Positions 1-8,908 are shown, counted from the first letter of the stretch. The stretch is 64,000 nt of DNA from Halobacteriovorax sp. GB3 (GCF_028649655.1 NZ_JAQSLN010000005.1:187409-251408); one strand, 5' to 3'. The notes: generated by a model from the sequence alone, not told the origin. Made by a program: numbers and translations.

Positions 1-327
1 TTGAACTTCTTGAACAGCTACGTCAATATCTGTATCAATCTCAAATTCTAACGTAACATCTGCACGTCCACGTCTAGCCTGAGAAGTAATTTGCTTTATC
101 CCCTCCACTGAGAGAAGTGAACTTTCTAAGATATCGATAATATCTAATTCAACAACTTCAGGTGCGGCACCTTCCCATCCGACAGATACACTTACCACTG
201 GAAAATCGACATCTGGTTTTTCACTGACACCTAATTCCCTAAAACATAGGTAACCAAATATAATAAATGAAGCCATTACCATCCATGCAAAGACTGGCTT
301 CTTGATTGAGATTTCTGTTAAATTCAC
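1..327 (-). CDS. RND-family efflux transporter, N-terminal part (truncated by window edge)
   Basis: The reverse strand reads 109 codons from a GTG at 327 to the window edge. The product starts MNLTEISIKKPVFAWMVM, a short cytoplasmic stretch followed by the first membrane helix, then the periplasmic start around GVSEKPDVDFPVVSVSV and GAAPEVVE. This is the usual N-terminus of AcrB/MexB-like (HAE1) inner-membrane proton-driven efflux pumps, in which each protomer exports drugs or lipophilic compounds through a TolC channel. The GTG overlaps the TGA stop of the TolC-like gene (GTGA), so translation is probably coupled. The substrate cannot be told, and at least 90% of the protein lies outside. 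Confidence 0.85.
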   Translation of the reverse strand, partial: MNLTEISIKKPVFAWMVMASFIIFGYLCFRELGVSEKPDVDFPVVSVSVGWEGAAPEVVELDIIDILESSLLSVEGIKQITSQARRGRADVTLEFEIDTDIDVAVQEVQ

Positions 328-1529
328 AAATTTTTCCCTGCTAATGACTTAATTTGAAAACCAGCACTTTGTACTGATAACTTTGTTGTATAGAAATTTT
401 TCTTGGCCTCAATATATTGTGTAAGAGCTGAAAGTACTTCTAAAGAAGTAACGAGACCTAGTTTGAATTCCTTTCTATATTCTTCGTAATTCACCTTATT
501 TGCTTTATTTGCCTTATCGAGGAGATCAATTCTTCTTTCACCTGTTTCAAACTCGTTATATAGAGTCGATAGTGTTTCACTAATAACTTTCTTACCTCTA
601 TCAATTTCATAAATCGTTCTTCTATAGCGAAGTTCATCTGCACTCACTTGTGCTGATGTCTTCCCGCCAGAATAGAGAGGAAAACTCATAACAACTGCAG
701 CATCCCAATCTCTTTGAGTAGAATCATTTGAGTTATGTAAATAATAATTAGACTTTAAATCAACGCTTGGTTGATGATCGGCCTTTGAGATTTCAATTTT
801 CTTTTTTGCGATATCACGTAAAAGCTCTAAGGCCCTTACTGTAGGATAATTTTCAATATCGCTTTCATTAAAGGAAATATTATTTTTAAACTCTGGTGCT
901 GTTAAAACCTCTTCTTTTTCAAGAGGAATTAGAGTTGTTATCAAAATACGAGCATCATCAACTTCTTTTTGTAATCTCTCTACATTAGCTTTTGTATTAA
1001 AGAGTAGCGACTCAGCTGATAAATAATCACTTCTCTTAGATTTACCAATTTTCACTCTATACGAAATATCTTTCAATCTCTCATCAGAGAGTCGAACAAG
1101 TTCTCTATTAAGTTCAAGTTCCTTTGATTTAATCAAAAAATTAAAAAATTTGATGATTAGTTCTTGCTGTAACTCACGAATTTTTGCGTTTTCTAGATAC
1201 TTTTGTGACTTAGAATAAATTTTTGCTGACTCAAAGGCCTTCCATTCTTTCAAGCCTCTATAGAGTGGTTGAACGAGTCCCACCGACATTGATGTTTGAT
1301 CTGATTCATTCAGAGTCTTTCCAGGTCCATACTTATTATATGATCCATTTAGCGATACATCTGGTAAGACCGCTGATTTCAAAACATCAACTTCAATGTT
1401 TGATATCTCTGTTTCTTTCTTTGCTATTTTCACCTGTTCATTTTCATGAAGACGCTTAAGAGCATCTTCCAACGTCAGGGCGTAACAATTGTAACTAAAT
1501 AAACAAATTATTAATGTAAGTAATTTCAT
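324..1529 (-). CDS. TolC-like outer membrane efflux protein
   Basis: A 401-residue protein with a signal peptide of about 17 residues (MKLLTLIICLFSYNCYA), followed by two halves rich in long amphipathic helices as in the outer membrane efflux protein (OEP) family. Family members trimerise into a beta-barrel plus periplasmic alpha-helical tunnel. The second half begins near the YPTVRALELLRDIAKKKIEIS segment, and PSVDLKSNYYLHNS followed by FPLYSGG is typical of the repeated OEP strand region. It overlaps the RND pump gene by 4 bases and probably forms its exit duct. No membrane-fusion (adaptor) gene lies between or upstream, so that partner must be beyond the window or elsewhere. The length is slightly short for TolC (about 430-480). 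Confidence 0.85.
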   Translation of the reverse strand: MKLLTLIICLFSYNCYALTLEDALKRLHENEQVKIAKKETEISNIEVDVLKSAVLPDVSLNGSYNKYGPGKTLNESDQTSMSVGLVQPLYRGLKEWKAFESAKIYSKSQKYLENAKIRELQQELIIKFFNFLIKSKELELNRELVRLSDERLKDISYRVKIGKSKRSDYLSAESLLFNTKANVERLQKEVDDARILITTLIPLEKEEVLTAPEFKNNISFNESDIENYPTVRALELLRDIAKKKIEISKADHQPSVDLKSNYYLHNSNDSTQRDWDAAVVMSFPLYSGGKTSAQVSADELRYRRTIYEIDRGKKVISETLSTLYNEFETGERRIDLLDKANKANKVNYEEYRKEFKLGLVTSLEVLSALTQYIEAKKNFYTTKLSVQSAGFQIKSLAGKNL

Positions 1530-1603
1530 CTCTGACCTTTTTTAAGAATACCGAGTAAATCTTAACTTTTATTCCTAGAAGAATCGAATAAAAATATTAG
1601 AAT

Positions 1604-1628
1604 TAACACTTATTTGACATAAGTGTTA
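1604..1628. promoter_or_regulatory. 10-bp perfect inverted repeat upstream of the tolC-RND operon
   Basis: TAACACTTAT (1604-1613) and its exact reverse complement (1619-1628) are separated by 5 bases. The element sits in the 114-bp gap between the FAD oxidoreductase stop and the TolC-like start. Read leftward it is followed after several bases by a short T run, so it could end the oxidoreductase transcript. Its symmetry and position also fit an operator for the efflux operon. The sequence does not decide between the two. Confidence 0.5.
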
Positions 1629-1643
1629 CAAATTGAAACAAAT

Positions 1644-3107
1644 TTAGATCAATGACACTTTCTTGATGTAACCTAGAAGATTTAAACTCGACAATGATAG
1701 AGAATAGATACTTTGACCTGGAATTGTCGTATCACTTAAACAGTAGAAATTAGATACGGACGTTTTAGTTCTTTGATGCAGGAAAAGCGGGTCACTCAAA
1801 GAATAGGGTATCCCCCCTAGAAAACCTTTTTCTCTATTTGTATATCTTTGAAAGGTTAATGGTGTACCAACCGCTGTATTTCTAATTTGTGTGATCTTAT
1901 ATTTTTCAAATACATTTCGAAGAGATCTTTCACAAAATAATTTAATACATTCCTTTGCCTTTTTATAATCTTCATCTCTTTCATTCAATTTCCACTCGGT
2001 TGCATCAGTATGATAAGAAATCGTGACAAGCCTTCGATTTCCCTTTGTTCGAACTTCATCATCAATATGGGATAGAGAGACAAAAATGGAGCGGCTCTTA
2101 CCAAACGGCGCATCAGAAATTAGAAATTGATAATAAGTGCCAGGAATTTCTTCTTCTGTATCCATTACAAAATAGCTTGTAATTGCAGACCACTTCTTCA
2201 AAGTCTTTTTAACATTTAAATTTAATTGGCGTTTTAAGCCACCATCTACGATATTTTCTAGACTAAAATTTGGTACACAGGATATGACATAATCAAAACT
2301 CATCTTCCTTTTGGCCGTTTCTATATGAAAAATATCTTTTTCTAAATTTATTTTTTCTACTTTTTCACTTAAATAAATTGTACCATCATATCTTTTAATT
2401 AGATTTTTTAGCTCGTACATTAATGATTTCATTCCCCCTGTAGCGCACCAAAGATCAAAAGGGTACATAACACCTAGAATTCCAAAAAGAGCAGGCACAT
2501 CTTTTGAAGTCGATTGTGTCGAGATCATCAATATTTCATCGATAACTTTTTCTACTTCTTTAGAAGCATTAAGAGGTTTTAAATAAACGTCATAAAAACT
2601 CTTTGTAATAAGCGGTAAGGCCCTTAGCTTTGAAAAAAGCTCAGTTGTTAATAACTTTGAAATATTTTCGACAGAAGGGAATTGAATATAGCTTAAATTT
2701 GATACGAGATTTAATGCCCTATCCTGGTCTTCTTTCATTTGTTTCCAAAATGATTCAGAATTAAAATGCGGGAAGACCTTATTGAACTGTTCAATAGTAG
2801 AATCAATTGAATTTCCAATAATTAATTCATGTTCATCAGATATAATTCTTATTCCATCTTCAACTTCTAGAACATCTACATCAAGATCGAGAACATCTAA
2901 GATCTTTCGAAATGGTCCACCATCTCTTAGTCCTGACAATGTCGTTGCGCCTGCATCAAATGTATCTTTTCCACGCGAAAAATAACCTGCACAACCGCCA
3001 AGCTCACCATGCTTTTCAAAAACCGTAACATAGTACCCATACTTTGCTAGAAGTGCAGCGATTGAAAGGCCTGAATATCCTGCTCCAATAATAGCTATCT
3101 TCTTCAT
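1644..3107 (-). CDS. NAD(P)/FAD-dependent oxidoreductase, CrtI/phytoene desaturase-like
   Basis: The 487-residue protein opens with a Rossmann dinucleotide-binding motif, GAGYSGLSIAALLAKYG (residues 7-23), ending in the acidic residue of VFEK and followed by GELGGCAG, as in amine-oxidase/phytoene-desaturase-type flavoproteins. The C-terminal FYCLSDTTIPGQSIYSLSLS resembles the second FAD-contact motif of CrtI and CrtISO enzymes. Such enzymes desaturate or isomerise carotenoids or oxidise other lipids; the substrate here is unknown, since no crtB or crtE neighbour is present. A TATAAT box ends 6 bases before the ATG and no Shine-Dalgarno sequence is visible, so the message may be leaderless. 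It is divergent from the flavin-reductase-like gene. Confidence 0.75.
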   Translation of the reverse strand: MKKIAIIGAGYSGLSIAALLAKYGYYVTVFEKHGELGGCAGYFSRGKDTFDAGATTLSGLRDGGPFRKILDVLDLDVDVLEVEDGIRIISDEHELIIGNSIDSTIEQFNKVFPHFNSESFWKQMKEDQDRALNLVSNLSYIQFPSVENISKLLTTELFSKLRALPLITKSFYDVYLKPLNASKEVEKVIDEILMISTQSTSKDVPALFGILGVMYPFDLWCATGGMKSLMYELKNLIKRYDGTIYLSEKVEKINLEKDIFHIETAKRKMSFDYVISCVPNFSLENIVDGGLKRQLNLNVKKTLKKWSAITSYFVMDTEEEIPGTYYQFLISDAPFGKSRSIFVSLSHIDDEVRTKGNRRLVTISYHTDATEWKLNERDEDYKKAKECIKLFCERSLRNVFEKYKITQIRNTAVGTPLTFQRYTNREKGFLGGIPYSLSDPLFLHQRTKTSVSNFYCLSDTTIPGQSIYSLSLSSLNLLGYIKKVSLI

Positions 3108-3113
3108 AATTAC

Positions 3114-3119
3114 ATTATA
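3114..3119 (-). promoter_or_regulatory. Putative -10 box of the FAD oxidoreductase gene
   Basis: Reverse-strand TATAAT lies 6 bases upstream of the ATG at 3107. With the usual 6-8 base distance, transcription would begin at or next to the A of the start codon. No good -35 is found at 16-18 bases; a TTGACA at 3146-3151 is 26 bases away, too far for standard sigma-70 spacing. Confidence 0.4.
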
Positions 3120-3210
3120 TACAAGTCGTTGCGCTCCTTCATTCTTGTCAAAGTTTTGTATAACGCAAAATAGAAGAATTTATTCTAATATTCTTTTAAG
3201 AGGTGAGTTA

Positions 3211-3834
3211 ATGAAGACATATAGACTTTCAGATTTAGAAAATTTTGATCAAAGATATAGGGCCAACTTTGTTAACTCCCTCTCTGGATTTAAAAGCGTG
3301 GCCCTTGTAGGAACATATGATGAAAATAAAAATAGTAACTTAGCTATTATTAGTTCCTTATTTCACCTAGGTGCTCATCCACCTCTTATAGGAATGATTA
3401 TCAGACCTCACAGTGTTCCAAGGCATACTCTTGAAAATATCCTTTCTACTAAGTTCTATACAATCAATCACATTAGGGAAGAATTTTATAAGCAGGCACA
3501 CCAAACTTCTGCACGCTATGATCGCGATGTCTCTGAATTCGAGGCAACAAATTTACAAATTTCAGATATAAGCAATAAAGCCCCGTATGTGAATGAGTCC
3601 CAAATAAAGTTTCTTGTAGAGTATGTCGAACATCAAACTTTAAAAGTGAATGACACTGTTCTAGTTATTGGTAAAATTGTTGAAGTTCATTTACCAGAAG
3701 AGATTATAGAATCAGATGGTGCTCTTAATATTGAAATGGCGGGAACAATTACATGCTCAGGGCTTGATCGATATCATAAAACAGAAGAACTTAGTCGTCT
3801 GCCTTATGCTAAACCTAATATCAAGATCGAATAA
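3211..3834 (+). CDS. Flavin reductase-like (FMN-binding split barrel) protein
   Basis: The likely start is the ATG at 3211, preceded by AAGAGGTGAG; an upstream in-frame ATG at 3145 lacks such a site. The 207-residue product begins MKTYRLSDLENFDQRYRANF. It has the flavin-reductase-domain pattern: SLSGFKSVALVGTYDENKNSNLAIISSLFHLG, then a PPLIGMIIRP strand, and the conserved proline/histidine turn around RPHSVPRHTLENI. Such proteins bind FMN and may reduce flavins or act as oxidases. It is divergent from the FAD oxidoreductase and may serve it, which is inference. Its 3' end overlaps the convergent msrA gene by 14 bases. Confidence 0.7.
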   Translation: MKTYRLSDLENFDQRYRANFVNSLSGFKSVALVGTYDENKNSNLAIISSLFHLGAHPPLIGMIIRPHSVPRHTLENILSTKFYTINHIREEFYKQAHQTSARYDRDVSEFEATNLQISDISNKAPYVNESQIKFLVEYVEHQTLKVNDTVLVIGKIVEVHLPEEIIESDGALNIEMAGTITCSGLDRYHKTEELSRLPYAKPNIKIE

Positions 3835-4303
3835 AATGACAAGTATATCCGTTAGGATTCTTTTCTAGATAGTCTTGATGAAAGTCTTCGGCTTCAGTGA
3901 ATTTCTTAAGTGGCTCTAATTTAGTGACAATTGGCTTTTCCCAAAATCCACTTTCATCAACTTCTTTAATCACTTTCTTTGCCTCAACGAGTTCTTCTTC
4001 ACATGAATAAAAAATCGCAGAACGATACTGAGAACCAATATCATTCCCCTGTTGATTTATAGTCGTAGGATTATGCATTTTAAAGAAGAAATGAAATAAA
4101 TCATTTAAAGATGTTTCATTCTCTTCATAAGTAATCTCTATCGCTTCAGCGTGATTAGTAGTACCAGTTTTTACTTCTTTATATGTAGGATCAGGAAGTG
4201 CTCCTCCCGTATATCCAACTCGAGTTTTTATAACACCTTTTTGCTTTCTAAAAAGATCCTGCATTCCCCAAAAACATCCACCAGCTAAAACAATCGTTCT
4301 CAT
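3821..4303 (-). CDS. msrA: Peptide methionine-S-sulfoxide reductase MsrA
   Basis: The 160-residue protein has the MsrA active-site motif GGCFWGMQDLF near the N-terminus (residues 8-18), with the catalytic Cys in GCFWG, and the family patterns VGYTGG, NHAEAIEI, HNPTTINQQGNDIGSQYRSAIFY and FHQDYLEKNP. It reduces the S-epimer of methionine sulfoxide in oxidised proteins using thioredoxin. The length is that of a single-domain cytoplasmic MsrA, with no MsrB fusion. It starts 7 bases after the stop of the spermidine-synthase-like gene, so the two are probably co-transcribed. It overlaps the convergent flavin-reductase-like gene by 14 bases. Confidence 0.95.
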   Translation of the reverse strand: MRTIVLAGGCFWGMQDLFRKQKGVIKTRVGYTGGALPDPTYKEVKTGTTNHAEAIEITYEENETSLNDLFHFFFKMHNPTTINQQGNDIGSQYRSAIFYSCEEELVEAKKVIKEVDESGFWEKPIVTKLEPLKKFTEAEDFHQDYLEKNPNGYTCHFIRS

Positions 4304-4310
4304 AAAAGTC

Positions 4311-7025
4311 CTATAGATAAGGTTTTAAAATTTGATAACTAGAGTAATGCTGCTTGTAAACACCGTTTAGTCTGATTTTCTCTTCATCTGTAGTCTCAAA
4401 GATCGATAAACGTGACAACATACTCTGTGCTTCAACAAACATAGCCTCTTTAATATATTCTAAAAACACATCTATATACAATTTCTTATTTTTTGTACGA
4501 ATAGCTTCTTCTGTTTTGCTATTTAAGTACTCGAGATTTCTATCTATAAACTTATTTTTTCGAAGAACTGAGTAAGCAAAAACATCATTTGGACCTAAGT
4601 ATCCATCCAGAAGGACAGCATAGTTTTTGTAGCCGACCTTACAATAAGCATTCTCTGATGCTTCAATATCTGTGTATTTTGAACAATCAACATTTTTCAA
4701 AATATCGAGGAATCTATTTTTAAAGGAATCATGATTTAAGCTTCTCGCAATATATGGAGAGAGAAATTCCTTCACTTTATAATCTTCCCCTGACCAAAAT
4801 GAGTAATGGTTTTGAAATGAAATCTTTGGTGTTGTAATTTCATGGCCAATATCAGGCTTTATCTTTGCTAAAAACGCTGTCTCTTTTGCCGTCAAAGCTT
4901 GTAATAACTCTAAGTTCTCAGGATTTTTAAGGGCCATTCTATCCAACAGTGTTTGTTCGTAACTATTGGCAACTGGAGCGTATCCATCATGTTTATAATC
5001 AGATGAAAGAAAACAAATATCTCCATCAGCTGTTTCATAAATCTCTACATAATTAAAATTGTTCTGTAGATTAATAATGATAGAGTTAATTATCTTCTCA
5101 TTCATACTATAAGTATGGGCCCATTGAACGAGAATACCTTCTTTCGTCATTGACTTCTTAATCAGTTTATAAAAATAACCCGTATATAAATTCTCAACAC
5201 CTAGTACCCATGGGTTCGATGGTTCTGAAACAATATAATCATATTTATGGGGAGCATTCTTAAAAAATTGAAAGGCATCAAGTTTACTGAGATTAACCTT
5301 TGGTGAATTGAGAAAGTCATTATTCTCTTCTTTTAGAAATTTTTGGGCCTCAATGATTGCATCAGAAATCTCAACAACATCGATTGTCTTCACTCTCTCA
5401 AGCTGAGAAGTGATTCCTGCAGTCATTCCTGTTCCAATACCGATAATTGCACTTTTTAAATTTTCAGATTTAAGTTTAAAGTAGGGAAGTATTGTTAAGA
5501 GACTTACCGTCGTAAAATCAAATTGAGTATGCCCATCAGACTTACCGTTGACTACAATAGATTTACCAAAACTGTTTTTCATGACCGACACTGTTGTATT
5601 TGGCCCATCATTTAAATAGAGAGTCTCTCTTCCCTCTCTTTTGCTCATCGTCTCTGAGAAGATATTTTTATAGTGCTTTGTATCTGGCGACTTAACTCTA
5701 AAAAGTCCCAGCTCATGATGCTTTCTAGAAAAGGGCGTAAATGGTGTAATCAAGGCCATTAAGAGCACTAAAACGACTAGTTTATTTCTATCACCTTGCT
5801 TCAATACCCAAATAGAAACTAGAAAAAGAAAAGTTAGAAGTATTTTAAAAATTGTATCGATGTTGAAAAGATAGAAAAATAAATATCCAAAAAGAATAGA
5901 TCCAACAAAACATCCAAGAGTATTAAATAAATAAAGCAGTCCTACATCATATCCAAACGAGTCTTTGTCTTTTGGTAGAAAACTATAGGCATACGGAAGG
6001 ATTCTCCCCATGAAAAAGACAGCGGGGAAAAGCACGACTAAGAAAACACTATAAGCAAAAATATGAAAGCTGATATAAGTGAATGAATTGCTAATTAAGC
6101 TGACTCTAACATTTGATAAAATAAGTGGAAGAAATGGAGCTGCTACAAATGAGAAATAACTCAGTATCCCCGCAAGAGTAATATCTCTCCAAAAATGTTT
6201 TTCATTTTGCTCTTTTAGTGACAGTGAACCAAGACCGATTCCTAAAACAAAGATAGAAACAATGATAGGGAAGACCAAAAATGATGATCCCATCGTTAAA
6301 GAAAAAATTCTAAAATAGAGTGTCTCTATTGATAGTGTAACAAGACCAGCAACAGCACCTAAAACATAGAGGGACTTTTTCGAGTATCGTGACTCATGAA
6401 TCATTCTCTCTCTTTGAACATTAGTAACTCCGTCTAGTTGATTGAAGATATAAAAAATAGAAACAAGAATATTGATTCCACCAAAGATGGTTAAACTTAG
6501 ATCGTAGCCAAACTCAGGAATAAAATAAAAACTACAAATAAGCGTTCCAATAAATGCACCCAAAGTATTTACACCGTAAATCAATGCGTGATCTTCTCCG
6601 ACATCATTTTTTGATCCAGGGATAATACTAGTCATACATGGAATCGTTGCTCCCATCAAAATCGTAGGGACGATCAGGAAAACCGAAGAAATTAACAAAT
6701 GAACGAAGAAATTATTTGTACTCGTTATCGATGATTCAAATACGGCCATAAAGGCCTTCGGAAAAAGAACTGCGTATAGACCAGTAAACAATTCAACAAA
6801 TCCATACATCTTCAAAAGCTCATGTCTTTCTTTATACTTCTTTGCAACTTTTCCAAAAAGATAATAACCCAAGGCTAGCCCAAGTAGAAAAACACCAACG
6901 ATGATAGTTGAAGAGCGAGCTTCACTACCAAGCATTAAGTTTAAATATCGCTGCCAGATCATTTGGTAAGAAAGAGAACAAGCGCCGGTAATAAAAATTA
7001 CCGCATAACAAAGACGAAGATACAT
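4311..7025 (-). CDS. Fused membrane protein with spermidine synthase-like domain
   Basis: The 904-residue protein has an N-terminal half of about 12 hydrophobic helices (MFS-like) starting SLSYQMIWQRYLNLMLG. It is followed from about residue 430 by a class I methyltransferase/spermidine-synthase fold: a YLNDGPNTTVSV strand pair, the nucleotide loop IGIGTGMTAGITSQL, the acidic VVEISDAII, and SEPSNPWVLGVENLYTGYFY. The C-terminal about 200 residues are helical and resemble TPR-like repeats. Such fused polyamine-synthase-like membrane proteins are widespread in marine and delta-type bacteria, but their reaction is not established. The classic aspartate catalytic pair of SpeE is not obvious, so real spermidine synthesis is doubtful. 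It is probably in an operon with msrA downstream. Confidence 0.7.
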   Translation of the reverse strand: MYLRLCYAVIFITGACSLSYQMIWQRYLNLMLGSEARSSTIIVGVFLLGLALGYYLFGKVAKKYKERHELLKMYGFVELFTGLYAVLFPKAFMAVFESSITSTNNFFVHLLISSVFLIVPTILMGATIPCMTSIIPGSKNDVGEDHALIYGVNTLGAFIGTLICSFYFIPEFGYDLSLTIFGGINILVSIFYIFNQLDGVTNVQRERMIHESRYSKKSLYVLGAVAGLVTLSIETLYFRIFSLTMGSSFLVFPIIVSIFVLGIGLGSLSLKEQNEKHFWRDITLAGILSYFSFVAAPFLPLILSNVRVSLISNSFTYISFHIFAYSVFLVVLFPAVFFMGRILPYAYSFLPKDKDSFGYDVGLLYLFNTLGCFVGSILFGYLFFYLFNIDTIFKILLTFLFLVSIWVLKQGDRNKLVVLVLLMALITPFTPFSRKHHELGLFRVKSPDTKHYKNIFSETMSKREGRETLYLNDGPNTTVSVMKNSFGKSIVVNGKSDGHTQFDFTTVSLLTILPYFKLKSENLKSAIIGIGTGMTAGITSQLERVKTIDVVEISDAIIEAQKFLKEENNDFLNSPKVNLSKLDAFQFFKNAPHKYDYIVSEPSNPWVLGVENLYTGYFYKLIKKSMTKEGILVQWAHTYSMNEKIINSIIINLQNNFNYVEIYETADGDICFLSSDYKHDGYAPVANSYEQTLLDRMALKNPENLELLQALTAKETAFLAKIKPDIGHEITTPKISFQNHYSFWSGEDYKVKEFLSPYIARSLNHDSFKNRFLDILKNVDCSKYTDIEASENAYCKVGYKNYAVLLDGYLGPNDVFAYSVLRKNKFIDRNLEYLNSKTEEAIRTKNKKLYIDVFLEYIKEAMFVEAQSMLSRLSIFETTDEEKIRLNGVYKQHYSSYQILKPYL

Positions 7026-7120
7026 TAGACATCCATTTCCAAAGATAACGTTATAGTTATTTTAGTTAGTATCTAATTATATTCAAGAAATTTTTGTTAA
7101 GGGTATAGTTCATTTGAAGA

Positions 7121-7173
7121 GACACGAAGGGTGTGTCAACGATGCCACCCAGTTTGACACAGTTCGTGTCAAA
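7121..7173 (+). promoter_or_regulatory. Two GACAC/GTGTC inverted repeats; probable operator-promoter
   Basis: TTTGACAC (7153-7160) and GTGTCAAA (7166-7173) form a perfect 8-bp inverted repeat with a 5-bp spacer. Just upstream GACAC (7121-7125) and GTGTC (7133-7137) form a second, weaker one. The TTGACA within the main repeat could be a -35 element for the regulator gene that starts within 50 bases. A dimeric regulator, most simply the TIGR02147 product itself, could bind here; this is inference. Confidence 0.55.
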
Positions 7174-7184
7174 ACTTCTTGTAT

Positions 7185-7967
7185 ATGCTCAACTCTCTAG
7201 ATATAAATTTATCCATGGAAACCAATAGTTTTAAAACATATCTACAAAATGAATTAATTAGTCGTTGTGATAAAAACCCTAGCTATTCTTTGAGAGCATT
7301 TGCCAAGTCTCTAAAGATTGAACCTTCTGCATTATCTCAAATAATTCGAGGAAAAAGAAAGTTAACTAAGAAAATGACTTTGAGATTAGCAAATGAGCTA
7401 GATATCGCTCCTTATAAGACTTCTCTCTATTATGAAGTTTCTTCGAAGCCCGAGGCACCCTTTAAAGAACTTACTCTTGATTTATTTGAAGTGCTAAGTG
7501 ACTGGTATCATTTTGCGATTTTAGAACTGATGAATGTTAGTTCTTTCTCTACTGACCCTGCTTGGATTGCCAGAACACTTGGACTTACAGTTTCAGAAGT
7601 AAATATATCAATATCTAGATTGCAAAAGCTAGAAATGCTCAAAATCGATGAAGATGGTAAATGGCATGACCTCACTGGAGGAAAAACGAATTTAGGTGAT
7701 CCTTCACTAACAAATCAAGCCTTCAAAAGATATCAAAGAAAGATTCTAAAACTATCTGAAAAGTCTTTAGAGGATACACCTATACAATATAGAGATCACT
7801 CTGGAACGACAATGGCCATAGACTCTTCGAAAATCCCAGAAGCAAAGGAGCTCATCAAGGAATTTAGAAGAAAAATGGGAAAGCTACTCACAGGAAAAAA
7901 CGAAGACCAAGTTTATCAATTACAAATTTCACTTTACCCGTTATCGGATATCAAGAAAGGAGAATAG
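7185..7967 (+). CDS. TIGR02147/DUF4423 family regulatory protein
   Basis: A 260-residue protein with an N-terminal helix-turn-helix around YSLRAFAKSLKIEPSALSQI and GKRKLTKKMTLRLANEL, followed by a DUF4423 domain (FEVLSDWYHFAILELM, then WIARTLGLTVSEVNISISRLQKLEML, a winged-helix-like segment). This architecture is the TIGR02147 family, abundant in Bdellovibrio-type and Fibrobacteres genomes and usually paired with a secreted protein gene, as here (1-base gap to the next gene). The start is uncertain: TTG 7179, ATG 7185 and ATG 7215 are in frame and none has a clear Shine-Dalgarno sequence. A pair of inverted repeats lies immediately upstream. Its targets are unknown. Confidence 0.75.
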   Translation: MLNSLDINLSMETNSFKTYLQNELISRCDKNPSYSLRAFAKSLKIEPSALSQIIRGKRKLTKKMTLRLANELDIAPYKTSLYYEVSSKPEAPFKELTLDLFEVLSDWYHFAILELMNVSSFSTDPAWIARTLGLTVSEVNISISRLQKLEMLKIDEDGKWHDLTGGKTNLGDPSLTNQAFKRYQRKILKLSEKSLEDTPIQYRDHSGTTMAIDSSKIPEAKELIKEFRRKMGKLLTGKNEDQVYQLQISLYPLSDIKKGE

Positions 7968-7968
7968 T

Positions 7969-8877
7969 ATGAAGAAATGGATTTTACTAACTTTAACTCT
8001 GTTTAGCACCGTAGTAATAAGTGGAGAAAGGGATACTCACGGTGGAGGATACTTTTTTTGCCCCAATGTTCCTGATGATGGAACTTACAATTTACTAGAT
8101 CTTTGGGAGGGACAAAAATTAGAAAACTTAACTTATCCCCATATAAACGGAGATATTGAAGCTCAATTTAATTTTATCTTCAATAAATTTTCAAAGGAAC
8201 TTGATTCAAGCTTTAGTAATAAATTAAAGGCTGAAATCATTGCGATTAGAAACAATTTTAAATTTATCTCGTATACAGATGGAATCGTAATACCAGCCCC
8301 CTCTGATGCTAGGCAAAACCTATCTAAGAGAGGTTGCGAGCTAAAAGGTCTTGCCAGTTTTCAATCTATTCCTTGGGAGTTTGGCTTATTATATATCGAC
8401 AAGGTTGCCTATGATCAAATAAGTGAATTTGAGAAAGCTGCACTTTTTGTACACGAAGCTGTCTATAAAATTCTAAGGGATGAAGTTGGTGCCGCTGACT
8501 CTGTTTTAGCACGAACAATTACGGCAAATATCCTCGCTGAAAATATTGACCAAAAGTTATTTTCTGGCAGAACCTTAGCATGTACTGATAAGTTTGGAGA
8601 GAATTCATTTTATGTAACGGAGAAGAATAACGATTGGTCATTCGTCCAGCTTGTTAATGGTTACTCACAATCGGTTCATCCAGATACTAAATATATGATT
8701 CCAATGAGCGTGGAAGAGTTTCTGAAGAAAAGGCCAAATCTAGAGTTTCCTCTAACTGGTAGACCTAAAGAAAATAATATCAAGTTCAAATATAGAGACG
8801 ATGAAGATCCAAGGAGAACTGGTTACTTCCTAGAAACTGCCAGAAGATTCGAACCAATAAAATGTAATCTACAATAA
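7969..8877 (+). CDS. Secreted/periplasmic protein of unknown function
   Basis: The 302-residue product has a signal peptide (MKKWILLTLTLFSTVVISG) followed by RDTHGGGYFFC. I do not recognise a characterised domain. A conserved-looking central segment, FEKAALFVHEAVYKILRDEVGAADSVLARTITANIL, contains an HExxY pattern of the kind seen in many secreted Bdellovibrionota proteins. HE alone does not prove a metalloprotease, because the zinc motif HExxH is not complete (HEAVY). It contains cysteines that could pair in the periplasm. The gene directly follows the TIGR02147 regulator gene and starts after AAGAAAGGAGA, so the two probably form an operon. Confidence 0.65.
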   Translation: MKKWILLTLTLFSTVVISGERDTHGGGYFFCPNVPDDGTYNLLDLWEGQKLENLTYPHINGDIEAQFNFIFNKFSKELDSSFSNKLKAEIIAIRNNFKFISYTDGIVIPAPSDARQNLSKRGCELKGLASFQSIPWEFGLLYIDKVAYDQISEFEKAALFVHEAVYKILRDEVGAADSVLARTITANILAENIDQKLFSGRTLACTDKFGENSFYVTEKNNDWSFVQLVNGYSQSVHPDTKYMIPMSVEEFLKKRPNLEFPLTGRPKENNIKFKYRDDEDPRRTGYFLETARRFEPIKCNLQ

Positions 8878-8880
8878 ATA

Positions 8881-8908
8881 ATACTCCCTCTCTCTAGAGA
8901 GGGAGTAT
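8881..8908 (+). terminator. Stem-loop after the secreted-protein gene
   Basis: ATACTCCCTCTCT (8881-8893) pairs with AGAGAGGGAGTAT (8896-8908), a near-perfect 28-bp palindrome beginning three bases after the TAA stop. A strong hairpin would form, but no T run follows, so it may be a stabilising 3' hairpin rather than a classic intrinsic terminator. Confidence 0.55.

Noticed and set aside
4309-4318. GTCCTATAGA core near the msrA start
   Set aside because: Half-match only; the right arm is missing and the stop codon of the upstream gene explains part of it.
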